Part shown: piece after piece, positions 8,791-17,025 of the stretch
Position numbering within the stretch: the first letter of the stretch is position 1
How the letters are laid out: each line of letters starts with the position of its first letter
Origin: VAZQ01 sp963817135
GTDB taxonomy: Bacteria; Pseudomonadota; Alphaproteobacteria; Rhizobiales; Xanthobacteraceae
Assembly: GCA_963817135.1 (NCBI GenBank)
Contig: CAWFNG010000010.1
Coordinates: 62,001 to 126,000 of the forward strand
Length of the DNA: 64,000 bases
Reading direction: 5' to 3'
The notes under the pieces: model-generated
What the model was told of the DNA's origin: nothing
Database searches by the model: none
Seen by the model: only the letters and a program-made list of their open reading frames with translations
Made by a program: the position numbers and the translations under genes

Positions 8791-8957
8791 CTAGTGTCCC
8801 GGTTCCGACGTTCGTATCACTTTGCAGCACTCTCGCAAACGAACGTCGGAACCAAAGGGACACTAGCAACTATTTGATTCTAGTGTGGCTTTGGATTTGA
8901 CGTTCCTACAAATGACTCGCGGCAATGCTGATAGGAACGTCAAATCCGCCACACTAG
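8791..8957. repeat. Bipartite double-hairpin element, copy 2 (inverted)
   Basis: 167 nt with the same architecture as the 5854 element but in the opposite orientation: hairpin 2 type first (8791-8866, pairing GGTTCCGACGTTCG with CGAACGTCGGAACC), spacer CAACTATTTGATT (8867-8879), then hairpin 1 type (8880-8957, pairing GGATTTGACGTTCCTA with TAGGAACGTCAAATCC). Read on the minus strand, bulges and spacer line up with copy 1 (spacer 10 of 13 identical), and differences inside stems occur on both arms so that pairing is kept. It fills the divergent gap between patatin and the AI-2E permease. Positions 8664-8790 show nothing else. Confidence 0.9.
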
Positions 8958-8975
8958 TGCGTAAAGTGATTGGAA

Positions 8976-10013
8976 ATGACGAAGGACATCCCCGTTAGCA
9001 GCATGCTCGCTTTGTGCACGGTCATTCTTGCAGCAGCGGCGCTCTATATGGCCAGTTCCATTTTTGCTCCGGTTGCTTTTTCGATTTTCGCCATCACGAT
9101 TGTGTGGCCGTTCCAGAGAGCGCTGCAGGCAAGAATGCCGACGCTTGTGGCTCTGTTTTTTACGCTTCTCGTGACGCTGATTGTGCTGGGATTTTTCGCA
9201 CTTGTCATCGCATGGGGCAGCAGCCAGGTCGGTCAGTGGCTCCTGAGCAATCTCGACCGCTTTCAGTTCATTTACATGAAGACAAACGAATGGCTGGAGG
9301 GGCACGGCATTTTTGCGAGCGCAATGCTGGCCGATCGATTCGATGTATCCTGGCTCGTCCGTTTCGTCCAGCAGATTGCCGTGCGACTGAACTCCATGAT
9401 TGGTTTTGCGCTTCTCGTCTTCGCGTTTACGGTCCTGGGACTCATGGAGGTAAACCACCTCGACATGAGAATAAAGAAACTGGAAAGTCGGCATTCGGGT
9501 TTGAAATTGTCGCAGGCTGCCGAAGTGATAGGCGAACAGTTTCGAAAATATATTCTTATCCGAAGCCTTGCCAGCATTCTCACCGGCTTGGTGACATTCT
9601 GCTTTGTTTTCGTCGTCGGCCTCGACCTGGCAATCGCCTGGGGCGTCATATCGTTCGTCCTCAACTACATTCCATTTCTCGGTCCGCTTATGGCGGTTGT
9701 TCTCACCACCCTTTTCGCCGCCGCACAATTCGAATCCTTGCAGATGACGTTGATCGTGTTGGCCGGACTGAGCGTCATCCAGTTTGCGATCGGCAGCTAT
9801 ATCGAGCCACGCCTTGCCGGCGCCACTCTTGCAATCTCGCCGTTCATTGTGCTGTTTGCCGTATTCTTCTGGAGCTTTCTCTGGGGTATTCCCGGTGCGT
9901 TCATCGGCGTTCCGGTCACGATTGCGATCCTCACAATATGCGAGCAGTACGCGGCCAGTCGTTGGATAGCGGCGCTGCTTTCCGATTCCGCGAGCCGGAA
10001 ATACGCGTTATAG
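8976..10013 (+). CDS. AI-2E family transporter (PF01594-type permease)
   Basis: 345 residues from ATG 8976 (a TTG at 8970 is possible). Seven or eight membrane helices, with two near the N-terminus, a soluble stretch at residues about 90-195, and the characteristic C-terminal block with ISFVLNYIPFLGPLMA and FIGVPVTIAIL. The family is named for the AI-2 exporter TqsA, but most members are of unknown substrate and some are Na+/H+ antiporter-like; no quorum-sensing role should be read from the name. Its start is only 18 nt from the end of a double-hairpin repeat, so the promoter must overlap that element. Confidence 0.88.
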   Translation: MTKDIPVSSMLALCTVILAAAALYMASSIFAPVAFSIFAITIVWPFQRALQARMPTLVALFFTLLVTLIVLGFFALVIAWGSSQVGQWLLSNLDRFQFIYMKTNEWLEGHGIFASAMLADRFDVSWLVRFVQQIAVRLNSMIGFALLVFAFTVLGLMEVNHLDMRIKKLESRHSGLKLSQAAEVIGEQFRKYILIRSLASILTGLVTFCFVFVVGLDLAIAWGVISFVLNYIPFLGPLMAVVLTTLFAAAQFESLQMTLIVLAGLSVIQFAIGSYIEPRLAGATLAISPFIVLFAVFFWSFLWGIPGAFIGVPVTIAILTICEQYAASRWIAALLSDSASRKYAL

Positions 10014-10034
10014 GAGTTGCGGAAGCGGCAGTAT

Positions 10035-10172
10035 GTAGGGTGGGCAAATTCGTTTGTTCAAGCAAATCCGCGTGGCAGCATAGCCCGCGAAGACGGGCGT
10101 AAACGCCCTTTAGGCCGCCTCACGAATTTGCCCACGTGGAATACCCGCGCACGGCGCCTTTGCCCACCCTAC
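10035..10172. repeat. GTAGGGTGGG palindromic repeat, copy 1
   Basis: 138-nt element whose ends are inverted copies: GTAGGGTGGGCA at the left and TGCCCACCCTAC at the right, with inner parts such as CGAATTTGCCCAC that also pair. It fills the 165-nt convergent gap between the AI-2E permease and the metallophosphoesterase and could act as a bidirectional terminator. A second copy is at 29904-30054 and a partial end at 35107-35125. Confidence 0.8.
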
Positions 10173-10178
10173 GATTTA

Positions 10179-11948
10179 TCACAGATCAGGACGTCGCCCC
10201 TTGATTGTGATCCGCTCGGGCGGAAGTATTCTTAGCCGCGCGTGCGGTCCGACGGTAAACGTTTGAATGTAGAAATAGGAGGCGACGTCGTCGGGTGCGC
10301 TCATGACCGGAGACGGCGCCGACACGATCGGAAGCCCCGCGCATTCTCCGATCCAGTCGATATGCCGGTGGCCGTGCATCAGTACCAGGCGGCCCGCGAA
10401 AGGGCGTAGCCGGCGAACGAACCAGCTGCCGTTGATCAGCGCGGTGCCGATGCGTTCCGAAAGCGCTTTCGCCGGGCGGGGATATTCGATGGGATGATGA
10501 TGGAGCGCGATGAGCCAGCAGGCTCGCGGGTATTGCGCCACGATGATCTCGATCCCCTTCATCTGCTCGGCCGAGATCAGGCCAAGCGCGTTGGTGAAGG
10601 AAAAGTGCGTCTCCGCATTGGAGTTCAACAGAATGACACCGAGGCCGGTGTCCGTTTCCGGCGGCACCACCAAGGGGAAGATCTTGGCCCACAGATCGGC
10701 CAACGTCATGGACAGAACTACTCCGCCGGCATCGGCGAATTCGGCGATTTGCGCGAAATGGGGCTTGAGCACGTCCGCAAGGGTTGCGCCCAAGCGGGCG
10801 GAGGCATGATCCACCACCCGGACGCGGCGGCCTTGAAGCGCCTCCATCACGGACAGGGTCCGAAGCTGGCGAAGCCGTTTACTGGGGCTCATTGGCAGGT
10901 CCAGGCGTGCCGGGTTGGCGCGATCGACGACATTGAGGTCATGGTTGCCCGGCAGCATCAGGATGCGCTCGGCCAGAGCTGGATAGGGCGCCAGCATGTC
11001 CAGGAGCTCCGCCCATTCGGCCGAGCGGCCGGCATCGGTCATGTCCCCGGTAATGAGGATTGCATCGAGCGGGTTTTTGGCGTGAACGGCGGTGAGCTCG
11101 CGAAGCACCTCTTGCAGGCGTTCGTTGCCGCGCGGCCCGGCACGGCCGCTCTCGATACGAAAGCCATAGCGCTCGCCGACCATGTGCAGGTCCGACAGAT
11201 GCGCTACGCGCCACTTGCGGGCTGTCTCGGGAGCGCTGAGAAAATCGTGGAAATCGTGCGGCCGCGACATGGTCGCGTCGGCGGTTGCCCAAACGAGCGC
11301 AGCGCCCGCGAGGTAGAGTGCGACCAGCACGACCCCGTTTGCCAGAGCTACCGGAGCGAGGTGGAGCGGCGAAGCCAGATCGGAAATGTTGCCCACCCAG
11401 CGCGAGTGCGGCCAGGCAAGCATCAGAGCCGTCAAGGCAAGCGCGCAGATCAGGATGCCGGCGCCGAGCGCGGCTGCCGCACGCAATCTGCCGCGGCGCG
11501 TCTTTGATCGCTCTGGGAGCAGCTGTTCGACAAGCTGTTGTAGCCCTTCGCGGGCGATCGCGTAGCAAGGCTCAACGACAAGCGAGTTCAGAGACCAGAA
11601 GCTGCGCTCCACCAGACGGAACAGCGGCCTTCCCCCGAACCAGCCGATGGCGAGCAGGAGTCCAACCAGAACGATCGGCCAGAGCCCGGCATACGGGGAA
11701 ACAATGTTCCCGGAGATCTTGGCCACCCAGGCGGATGCGATGAGCGGCGACAGCCCAAGCAGCAGGCACGGGCCGACCAGCATCAGCATCCAGGCCGTTA
11801 GGAGCTTCGGCAGGCTGATTTCCGAAAGCAGGCTGCCGGCGAGCGCGAGCAGCGAGCGGCTCTTGGGGCTCGACGCATCGTCCTCAAGGTCGCCGCTGCG
11901 CGGATCGATAACCGGCTTAATTGTTTTCGGGCGCCCACTGCGGACCAA
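10179..11948 (-). CDS. Membrane-anchored calcineurin-like metallophosphoesterase
   Basis: 589 residues, reading from a TTG start; no in-frame ATG occurs before residue 54. Residues about 45-225 hold about five hydrophobic segments. The C-terminal phosphoesterase domain has the full metal-binding set: HLSDLHM, ITGDMTDAG, LPGNHDLN, LHHHP and GHRHID. The family hydrolyses phosphomonoesters or diesters at a di-metal centre; with this membrane N-terminus a lipid- or nucleotide-linked substrate is plausible but not shown. The open frame has no leader resembling a signal peptide. It converges on the AI-2E gene and is followed by the GTAGGGTGGG repeat. Confidence 0.88.
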   Translation of the reverse strand: MVRSGRPKTIKPVIDPRSGDLEDDASSPKSRSLLALAGSLLSEISLPKLLTAWMLMLVGPCLLLGLSPLIASAWVAKISGNIVSPYAGLWPIVLVGLLLAIGWFGGRPLFRLVERSFWSLNSLVVEPCYAIAREGLQQLVEQLLPERSKTRRGRLRAAAALGAGILICALALTALMLAWPHSRWVGNISDLASPLHLAPVALANGVVLVALYLAGAALVWATADATMSRPHDFHDFLSAPETARKWRVAHLSDLHMVGERYGFRIESGRAGPRGNERLQEVLRELTAVHAKNPLDAILITGDMTDAGRSAEWAELLDMLAPYPALAERILMLPGNHDLNVVDRANPARLDLPMSPSKRLRQLRTLSVMEALQGRRVRVVDHASARLGATLADVLKPHFAQIAEFADAGGVVLSMTLADLWAKIFPLVVPPETDTGLGVILLNSNAETHFSFTNALGLISAEQMKGIEIIVAQYPRACWLIALHHHPIEYPRPAKALSERIGTALINGSWFVRRLRPFAGRLVLMHGHRHIDWIGECAGLPIVSAPSPVMSAPDDVASYFYIQTFTVGPHARLRILPPERITIKGRRPDL

Positions 11949-11987
11949 CTTTTCGCTCCTTGGTTCGATGTCCTGCAGGACAAGACC

Positions 11988-12959
11988 TTACATCTGGTCT
12001 GTCTTGCGGCGTAACCGGCGACGACGCTTTTCGCGCCGGGCTCGTTCCGGCTCGCCGACGCGACCAAACGCGGAAGGTGACATGTTGCGCTTTCGTGAAA
12101 CGTGATGCGGCCGCACTGCTCGGGCGCGGACCTTCAAGGCAGGAGGCGGGGAGGGAGGAGTTGCGAATTCTCTTCGTTCAATTCGCGGCGCGGAGAAGTC
12201 GGCGTGCGTAAGCGCGGCAACGCGCTCGCCGATCTGCTCGCGCAAAACGCGCGTTTTCACTTCCTCGATTTTGCCCGGCGCAAGATCGCCAAGCTGGAAA
12301 GGCCCGAACGATACACGGATGAGCCGATTTACCGCCAAGCCGAGATACCCCAGCACGTTCTTCACCTCGCGGTTCTTGCCTTCCCTGATCGCGAAAGTAA
12401 GCCAGACATTGCTGGCCTGAACGCGATCAATGCTGCACTCGATCGGGCCGTAACGGATGCCGCCGATGGATATACCGTGGCGCAGCGTTGCCAGCTGCTC
12501 CGGGGAAACGCGGCCGTGCGCGCGCACGCGATAGCGGCGCAGCCATCCCGTCGACGGCAACTCGAGCACGCGGGCAAGACCGCCGTCATTGGTCAGGAGC
12601 AACAGGCCTTCGGTGTTCAGATCGAGCCTGCCAACGCTGATGAGGCGCGGGAGCTGCTTTGGCAGGTTGGCGAATATGGTTGGGCGTCCGCGCGCATCGT
12701 GATGGGTCGTCAACAGCCCGGCCGGCTTGTGATAGAGAAAAAGCCGCGTGCGCTCCCGCACGGGCAGCGGCCGGCCATCCACGCTGATCCTGTCCTCTTG
12801 CCGCACGTTGAATGCCGCCGAGCTGATCACCTTGTCGTTGACGGCGACCCGGCCTGCTGCAATCCACGTCTCTGCTTCGCGGCGCGAGGCCAATCCCGCG
12901 CGGGCGATGACCTTCGCAATGCGCTCCCCGTGCGGCTCGTCATTCATTTTGCTAAGCAT
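11988..12959 (-). CDS. RsuA/RluB-family 23S/16S rRNA pseudouridine synthase
   Basis: 323 residues from ATG 12959; ATG 12947 (MNDEPHG) is an alternative. An S4 RNA-binding domain (ERIAKVIARAGLASRREAE) covers residues about 10-60, then the catalytic domain with the signature VGRLDLNTEGLLLLTNDG that contains the active-site Asp, and REGKNREVKNVL. The last 60 residues are an Arg-rich tail beyond the normal family length, common in alphaproteobacterial RluB. Acts on rRNA during ribosome assembly. Divergent from tadA, with 104 nt between the starts; both genes modify RNA. Confidence 0.93.
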   Translation of the reverse strand: MLSKMNDEPHGERIAKVIARAGLASRREAETWIAAGRVAVNDKVISSAAFNVRQEDRISVDGRPLPVRERTRLFLYHKPAGLLTTHHDARGRPTIFANLPKQLPRLISVGRLDLNTEGLLLLTNDGGLARVLELPSTGWLRRYRVRAHGRVSPEQLATLRHGISIGGIRYGPIECSIDRVQASNVWLTFAIREGKNREVKNVLGYLGLAVNRLIRVSFGPFQLGDLAPGKIEEVKTRVLREQIGERVAALTHADFSAPRIERREFATPPSPPPALKVRARAVRPHHVSRKRNMSPSAFGRVGEPERARREKRRRRLRRKTDQM

Positions 12960-13063
12960 GTGCCGATGAAATTGAACTGCGGTCCCGGTGATTGTCGGGG
13001 AGAGGTGACAATAACTGCGGCTGCGAGCTTGCTCATAGCAAGTGCCAGGCGGTCCGACGAGCC

Positions 13064-13513
13064 ATGCCGAGGCAGACATTCATGGAGGCGGCATTCGCCC
13101 AGGCGCGCGCTGCCGGTGCGGCGGGCGAAGTGCCTGTCGGCTGCGTGATCGTGCGCGCCGGTGATCTCATCGCCCAGGCCGGCAATCGCGTCATCACCGA
13201 CCGTGATCCGACTGCGCATGCCGAGATGTTGGCGATCCGTCAGGCGGCGTTGACAGTCGGCAACGAGCGTCTGGTAGACTGCGACGCCTATGTGACTCTC
13301 GAGCCTTGCACCATGTGCGCGGCGGCAATTTCGCTGGCGCGCATCCGGCGCTTGTATTATGGCGCGGCCGATCCCAAGGCCGGCGCGGTTGAGAACGGGG
13401 TGCGCTACTTTTCCGCGCCGACGTGCCTCTATCGCCCGGAAATTTATGGGGGCATCGGCGAGCGCGAGGCGGCCGATCTGCTGCAGGAATTTTTTCGGGC
13501 GCGGCGGGGATGA
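13064..13513 (+). CDS. tadA: tRNA adenosine(34) deaminase
   Basis: 149 residues from ATG 13064. The zinc deaminase motifs are HAEMLAI (residue about 50, catalytic Glu) and PCTMCAAAI (about 82), with the TadA-typical NGVRYFSAPTC and YGGIGEREA. TadA converts A34 to inosine in tRNA-Arg(ACG), allowing wobble decoding of CGN codons; it is essential in most bacteria. A longer frame starting at 12992 has no family match in its first 24 residues. Divergent from the pseudouridine synthase gene. Confidence 0.93.
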   Translation: MPRQTFMEAAFAQARAAGAAGEVPVGCVIVRAGDLIAQAGNRVITDRDPTAHAEMLAIRQAALTVGNERLVDCDAYVTLEPCTMCAAAISLARIRRLYYGAADPKAGAVENGVRYFSAPTCLYRPEIYGGIGEREAADLLQEFFRARRG

Positions 13514-13606
13514 AGCTTTCTTTTGCCCAATCCAGGTGACGGACGCGCGTGTGCTCAAGTATCATGTTCTGCCGCAAGTGAGGCCATTCCTATCGAGGAG
13601 GAACTC

Positions 13607-13879
13607 GTGAAGAAATTCGTTATGTCGGTTGTTGTTTTGCTGGGGTTTTGCGCATCGGCGTCTGCACAGGAGCAGCAGTCGCTGAGGACGCTCCTGGGCA
13701 AGGGCTATGACGTCAAGGGCGTGACCTTTGCCATGGGCCAGTCCACCGACAATCGAGAGGCCATTCTGGTTACCCTGCAGAAGGAGAAATCGATTGCGGT
13801 CTGCTATTTCGCGGCCTCGACCTATATCAGCCTGCAGACCAACGTCATCGACGACTCCAAGCGCTGCGACGTGCGGTAG
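13607..13879 (+). CDS. Small periplasmic protein, unknown
   Basis: 90 residues from GTG 13607, chosen because GAGGAGG stands 5 nt upstream; ATG 13622 is the alternative. Signal peptide VKKFVMSVVVLLGFCASASA is followed by a mature domain of about 70 residues with two cysteines (AVCYFA and KRCDV), which could form one disulfide. No recognised family, but similar short secreted proteins with an LRTLLGKGYDVKGV start are common in Hyphomicrobiales. Function unknown. Confidence 0.75.
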   Translation: MKKFVMSVVVLLGFCASASAQEQQSLRTLLGKGYDVKGVTFAMGQSTDNREAILVTLQKEKSIAVCYFAASTYISLQTNVIDDSKRCDVR

Positions 13880-13931
13880 GCTTCGCCCACGTCTACTTCG
13901 CCACATGCGATGTCTGCCGCGAGAGTCTGCG

Positions 13932-14759
13932 TCAGTCCGCGAGCAGCGCGGATAGTTTGTCTTTGATCTCGGACTTCATCGGCTCGCAGGCACGCAGAAT
14001 GGCGCTCGCCTGGAGAAAATCCATCGCGCGGAAACTGCCGATCTGCGGCCGCACGATAAGGTCGGGCGCGGAGTGCTTCACCTTTTCCGCGGTGATGGCG
14101 CTGCCCATTACCAAGATCGTCGTCATCACGCACTCCAACGGATTGGGAATATCGCGGCGCTTGTCCGCGGGGTCGCCGGAAAGATCGACGGCGGCAACGA
14201 TGTCTGCTCGATCGGCGAGGTGATCGAAAGGCAGTGGATTGGTCGCGCCGCCGTCGATGAGCACGCGATCGCCGATGATCACCGGGCGCATCAGGGTAGG
14301 CAGCGCAATCGAGGCGGCCAGCGCCGGCTTGAGCGGACCTGAAGAGAACACGGCCTGGCGGCGGCCGTGCAGGTCGGTTGCGACCACCGTCAGCGGGATC
14401 TTAAGCTCGGCAAAATCCTCGGGAATTTGCTCCGGCAGGAACTTCTTGCAAAATCTCTCCGCGTTAATAAGCGCGGCGCTGCCGAACCCGGTGCTGAACA
14501 GGTCGGCAACGGTCGTTGCCCGTGTGGATATCAGGCGACGGAACACTTCGGAGCGGTCATGCGCCAGCGCAATGACGAACCGGCGCATCTCTCTGCCGGA
14601 CATGCCTGCCGCGTAAGCGGCCCCGACCAGCGACCCGATCGAGGTGCCGGCGATCGCGACTGGTCGTTTGCCGATCTCGTCGAGCGCCTCGAAGACAGCG
14701 ATATGCGCAAGCCCGCGCGCGCCGCCGCCGCCGAGAGCAAGCGCAAAACTTTTGCTCAT
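13932..14759 (-). CDS. Patatin-like phospholipase, RssA type
   Basis: 275 residues from ATG 14759; a longer frame to 14828 adds a non-conserved leader. Motifs: GGGGARGLAHIAV oxyanion loop (residue about 10), IAGTSIGSLVGAAYAAG nucleophile (Ser about 42), and VLIDGGATNPLPFD with the catalytic Asp. The GxRGLAH and GAAYAAG patterns are those of the RssA/NTE-type subgroup, distinct from the patatin at 7602. Cytoplasmic serine hydrolase of lipids; substrate unknown. It converges on the small periplasmic protein gene. Confidence 0.9.
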   Translation of the reverse strand: MSKSFALALGGGGARGLAHIAVFEALDEIGKRPVAIAGTSIGSLVGAAYAAGMSGREMRRFVIALAHDRSEVFRRLISTRATTVADLFSTGFGSAALINAERFCKKFLPEQIPEDFAELKIPLTVVATDLHGRRQAVFSSGPLKPALAASIALPTLMRPVIIGDRVLIDGGATNPLPFDHLADRADIVAAVDLSGDPADKRRDIPNPLECVMTTILVMGSAITAEKVKHSAPDLIVRPQIGSFRAMDFLQASAILRACEPMKSEIKDKLSALLAD

Positions 14760-14935
14760 GCGTTCGAACAGGGGATCATGCTCGTGCCTCGCGCGCGAAC
14801 TGCCATGCCCTGGCGGCGAGCGGGGCAACCAGGGGCGCCATCGCCTGCCTTGGTGCCGGAAAAGCTTGCCTGTCGGTCAATCTGCATGATCGTGCATTCG
14901 CTGCCGGGCTGAAGATTAGCCAACATGACAGGCCG

Positions 14936-15044
14936 CGTCATTCCGGGGCGCCACGCAGTGGCGAGCCCGGAATCGGAATCCATAACCACAATTCGGGCGT
15001 ATGGATTCCGGACTCCCTCGCTTCGCTCGAGCCCCGGAATGACG
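14936..15044. repeat. CGTCATTCCGGGGC palindromic repeat, copy 1
   Basis: 109 nt beginning CGTCATTCCGGGGC and ending GCCCCGGAATGACG, the exact reverse complement. Each half carries its own smaller palindrome (GCCACGCAGTGGC on the left, CTCGCTTCGCTCGAG on the right), and the centre has GGAATCCATAACCACAATTC. Copy 2 is at 37751-37849 with the same centre but different inner hairpins. The element lies between ctrA's terminator and the start of the RssA-type gene; upstream of that gene, 14760-14935 shows nothing else I can name. Confidence 0.85.
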
Positions 15045-15051
15045 CGGACCG

Positions 15052-15082
15052 AAAAGCAAAACCCCGCCTTGCGGCGGGGTTT
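15052..15082 (-). terminator. Rho-independent terminator of ctrA
   Basis: On the minus strand a 10-bp stem AAACCCCGCC / GGCGGGGTTT with a 4-nt loop is followed by TTTTGCTTTTC. It starts 25 nt after the ctrA stop codon, so it should end the ctrA transcript. This is the clearest factor-independent terminator in the window. Confidence 0.85.
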
Positions 15083-15106
15083 GGCAGTGCGGGAGCTCCG
15101 GTAATT

Positions 15107-15808
15107 TCAGGCCGGGATCCTTGCCTCATCCTCGCTCGGCTCGCGCAGCACATAGCCGCGGCCCCACACCGTCTCGATGTAATTCTTGCCGTTGGAGGCG
15201 TTGGCAAGCTTCTTCCTGAGCTTGCAGATGAACACGTCGATGATCTTGAGCTCCGGCTCATCCATGCCGCCATAGAGATGGTTCAGGAACATCTCTTTGG
15301 TGAGCGTCGTCCCCTTGCGCAGGCTCAGGAGTTCCAGCATCTGGTACTCCTTCCCGGTAAGGTGGACGCGCGCGCCGTTCACTTCCACCGTCTTGGTGTC
15401 GAGATTGACTACGAGATCGCCGGTCTGGATGACCGATTGGGCGTGCCCCTTCGAGCGGCGCACAATGGCGTGAATGCGGGCGACCAACTCATCCTTGTGG
15501 AACGGCTTGGTCATATAGTCGTCGGCGCCAAAGCCAAGGCCTCTTACCTTGTCCTCGATGCCGGCAAGGCCGGTGAGGATCAGAATTGGCGTCTTGACCT
15601 TCGACACCCGCAACGAGCGCAGAACTTCAAATCCCGACATATCGGGCAAGTTCAGGTCGAGCAGAATAATGTCGTAGTCGTAAAGCTTGCCGAGATCGAC
15701 ACCTTCTTCGCCAAGGTCGGTCGTGTAGACGTTGAAGCTTTCGGATTTCAGCATCAGCTCAATGGATTGAGCAGTGGCGCTGTCGTCCTCAATCAGCAAA
15801 ACGCGCAT
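15107..15808 (-). CDS. ctrA: Cell-cycle master response regulator CtrA
   Basis: 233 residues, the normal CtrA length. The receiver domain starts MRVLLIEDDSATAQSIELML with the phospho-acceptor Asp51 in ILLDLNLPDMSG and the conserved switch residues (LTGLAGIEDKVRG, TKPFHKDELVARIHA). The OmpR-type winged helix follows (LTGKEYQMLELL, PELKIIDVFICKLRKKL, ETVWGRGYVL). In alphaproteobacteria CtrA is activated through the CckA-ChpT relay and controls division, motility and DNA methylation genes, and in Caulobacter replication initiation. Upstream are a TTAACCAT box and GANTC sites that fit autoregulation and CcrM methylation control; downstream is a strong terminator. Assignment is secure. Confidence 0.98.
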   Translation of the reverse strand: MRVLLIEDDSATAQSIELMLKSESFNVYTTDLGEEGVDLGKLYDYDIILLDLNLPDMSGFEVLRSLRVSKVKTPILILTGLAGIEDKVRGLGFGADDYMTKPFHKDELVARIHAIVRRSKGHAQSVIQTGDLVVNLDTKTVEVNGARVHLTGKEYQMLELLSLRKGTTLTKEMFLNHLYGGMDEPELKIIDVFICKLRKKLANASNGKNYIETVWGRGYVLREPSEDEARIPA

Positions 15809-16365
15809 GCCAGTCCCCTTCCTCGCCGCGTTGGGCTCAGGTCGGCACGCCGCAGCGGCGGCCCTCGAAAACGCTTTGGGAGAAAACCGAGTCGGAACTT
15901 TAGCGACGAATGGTTAACAAAACCTGATTCCAACCCCGGTACGTGCGCGGGATACGCCCGGACGAATCGCTCTAAGATACTGCACCGGAGAGGTTTTTTT
16001 GCCAAGCGGTAGCTCATATTCGACATTAACAGTCAGGGCTATCGTCGGCATCGCTACTGCGCCGTCGGCTCACCGACAGGGTGAGCGCTCCCCCAGAATT
16101 CCCACGACGATGACGCAATCATTAATGACGCGGGTAAACACGGAGTTAAAAAATTGCCCCTGCCGCGAATCCCCGCCGTGCCTGAAAGGAGAACACGCAC
16201 GTTGGCTCACCCGTTTCGGTGCGATTTACTTCTGATTCAGGCAAATGGGCAACAGTTGTCGGAAACCGAAAACTAACATTGTCACGCCACACTCCCCTGA
16301 TGCCGGCTGTTGGGGAGCACCGCTGCGCGGGTGCGGGCTGTGCGGCTTCGGGGGAGTAAAAGTCG
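15809..16365. other. Divergent ctrA-fliJ intergenic region
   Basis: 557 nt with no credible gene on either strand. Besides the ctrA promoter elements at 15905-15970 it contains further TTAA-type words (CATTAACA near 16025, ATTAATGA near 16125, AGTTAAAA near 16143) and another GATTC (16234-16238) on the fliJ side, so CtrA-dependent control of fliJ is possible. A GGGGAG ribosome-binding site lies just before fliJ. No fliI-like coding sequence or remnant could be recognised here. Confidence 0.5.
15905..15970 (-). promoter_or_regulatory. Likely ctrA promoter region: CtrA box and GANTC sites
   Basis: About 100 nt upstream of the ctrA start the minus strand reads TTAACCAT (plus 15910-15917), matching the CtrA half-site consensus. 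A GATTC (15926-15930) and a GAATC (15964-15968) are CcrM methylation sites (GANTC). In Caulobacter ctrA is controlled by its own product and by methylation of a GANTC in P1, so this arrangement fits the same logic. The motif matches are seen; the regulatory role is inferred. Confidence 0.6.
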
Positions 16366-16755
16366 ATGAAGTCACGTGAGACGCTCATCCGCCTGAAAAA
16401 GTTTCAGGTCGATGAGAAGCGCCGCAGGGTTGCTCAGATCGAGACGATGATTTCCGAGTTCGAGCGCATTGCCGGGGACCTCGATCGTGAGATCAAGGCA
16501 GAGCAGGATCGCGCCGGCATTCACGATCCCGCTCACTTTGCCTATCCGACCTACGCCAAGGCGGCGATGCAGCGGCGCGAAAACCTCAAGCGCTCCGTTG
16601 CCGAGCTGAGAATCCAGCTCGAAGAGGCCAAAGGGGCGCTGGATGATGCCTTCCAGGAAATGAAGAAGATCGAGCTGCTCGACGAGCGCGATCAATTGCG
16701 CGAGCGCAGCGAACAGGACGCTCGCGAGCAAGCCGAGCTGATGCGCTCCGCCTGA
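16366..16755 (+). CDS. fliJ: FliJ-like flagellar export chaperone
   Basis: 129 residues, nearly all predicted helix with charged heptads (LIRLKKFQVDEKRRRVAQIE; LKRSVAELRIQLEEAKGALD), giving the antiparallel coiled coil of FliJ. FliJ binds the FliI ATPase and FlhA in the flagellar type III export gate and helps escort rod and hook substrates. In related genomes I recall fliI next to fliJ close to ctrA; here fliI is not adjacent. A GGGGAG site precedes the ATG. The family is poorly conserved, so the call rests on length, coiled-coil pattern and the ctrA neighbourhood. Confidence 0.75.
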   Translation: MKSRETLIRLKKFQVDEKRRRVAQIETMISEFERIAGDLDREIKAEQDRAGIHDPAHFAYPTYAKAAMQRRENLKRSVAELRIQLEEAKGALDDAFQEMKKIELLDERDQLRERSEQDAREQAELMRSA

Positions 16756-16772
16756 ACGAATCGGGACCCTAG

Positions 16773-16939
16773 CTAGTGCGGTGAACTTGAAGTTCCTATC
16801 ATATCTGGCCGCAGGCTCGTTTAGGAACTTCAAATTCAAAACCGCACTAGAATCATAACGTTGCTAGTGGTCCTTAAATTCCGAAGTTCGCTCCTGAATG
16901 TGCCGCCAGTGCTGGCGAACTTCGGAATCGGACCACCAG
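16773..16939. repeat. Bipartite double-hairpin element, copy 3
   Basis: 167 nt in the same orientation as copy 1. Hairpin 1 is 16773-16850, spacer AATCATAACGTTG (16851-16863) is identical to copy 1, hairpin 2 is 16864-16939. The right end reads CACCAG instead of CACTAG, and a few unpaired changes (GAACTTG against CAAATTC) show slight decay. The loops differ from copy 1 more than the stems. It lies between fliJ and the ECF sigma gene, 17 nt after the fliJ stop; 16940-17025 holds only the sigma factor leader. Confidence 0.9.
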
Positions 16940-17025
16940 CGAGCCCTTTGCCACCCTATTCGCCCGGTTCGACCCTCGACGAACGCCCTCATTGCCGGCC
17001 ATAATCGGCCTGGAGGAGCGGACCG

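Noticed and set aside
8970..8975. TTG start two codons before ATG 8976 for the AI-2E permease
   Set aside because: ATG is the simpler choice and no ribosome-binding site favours TTG.
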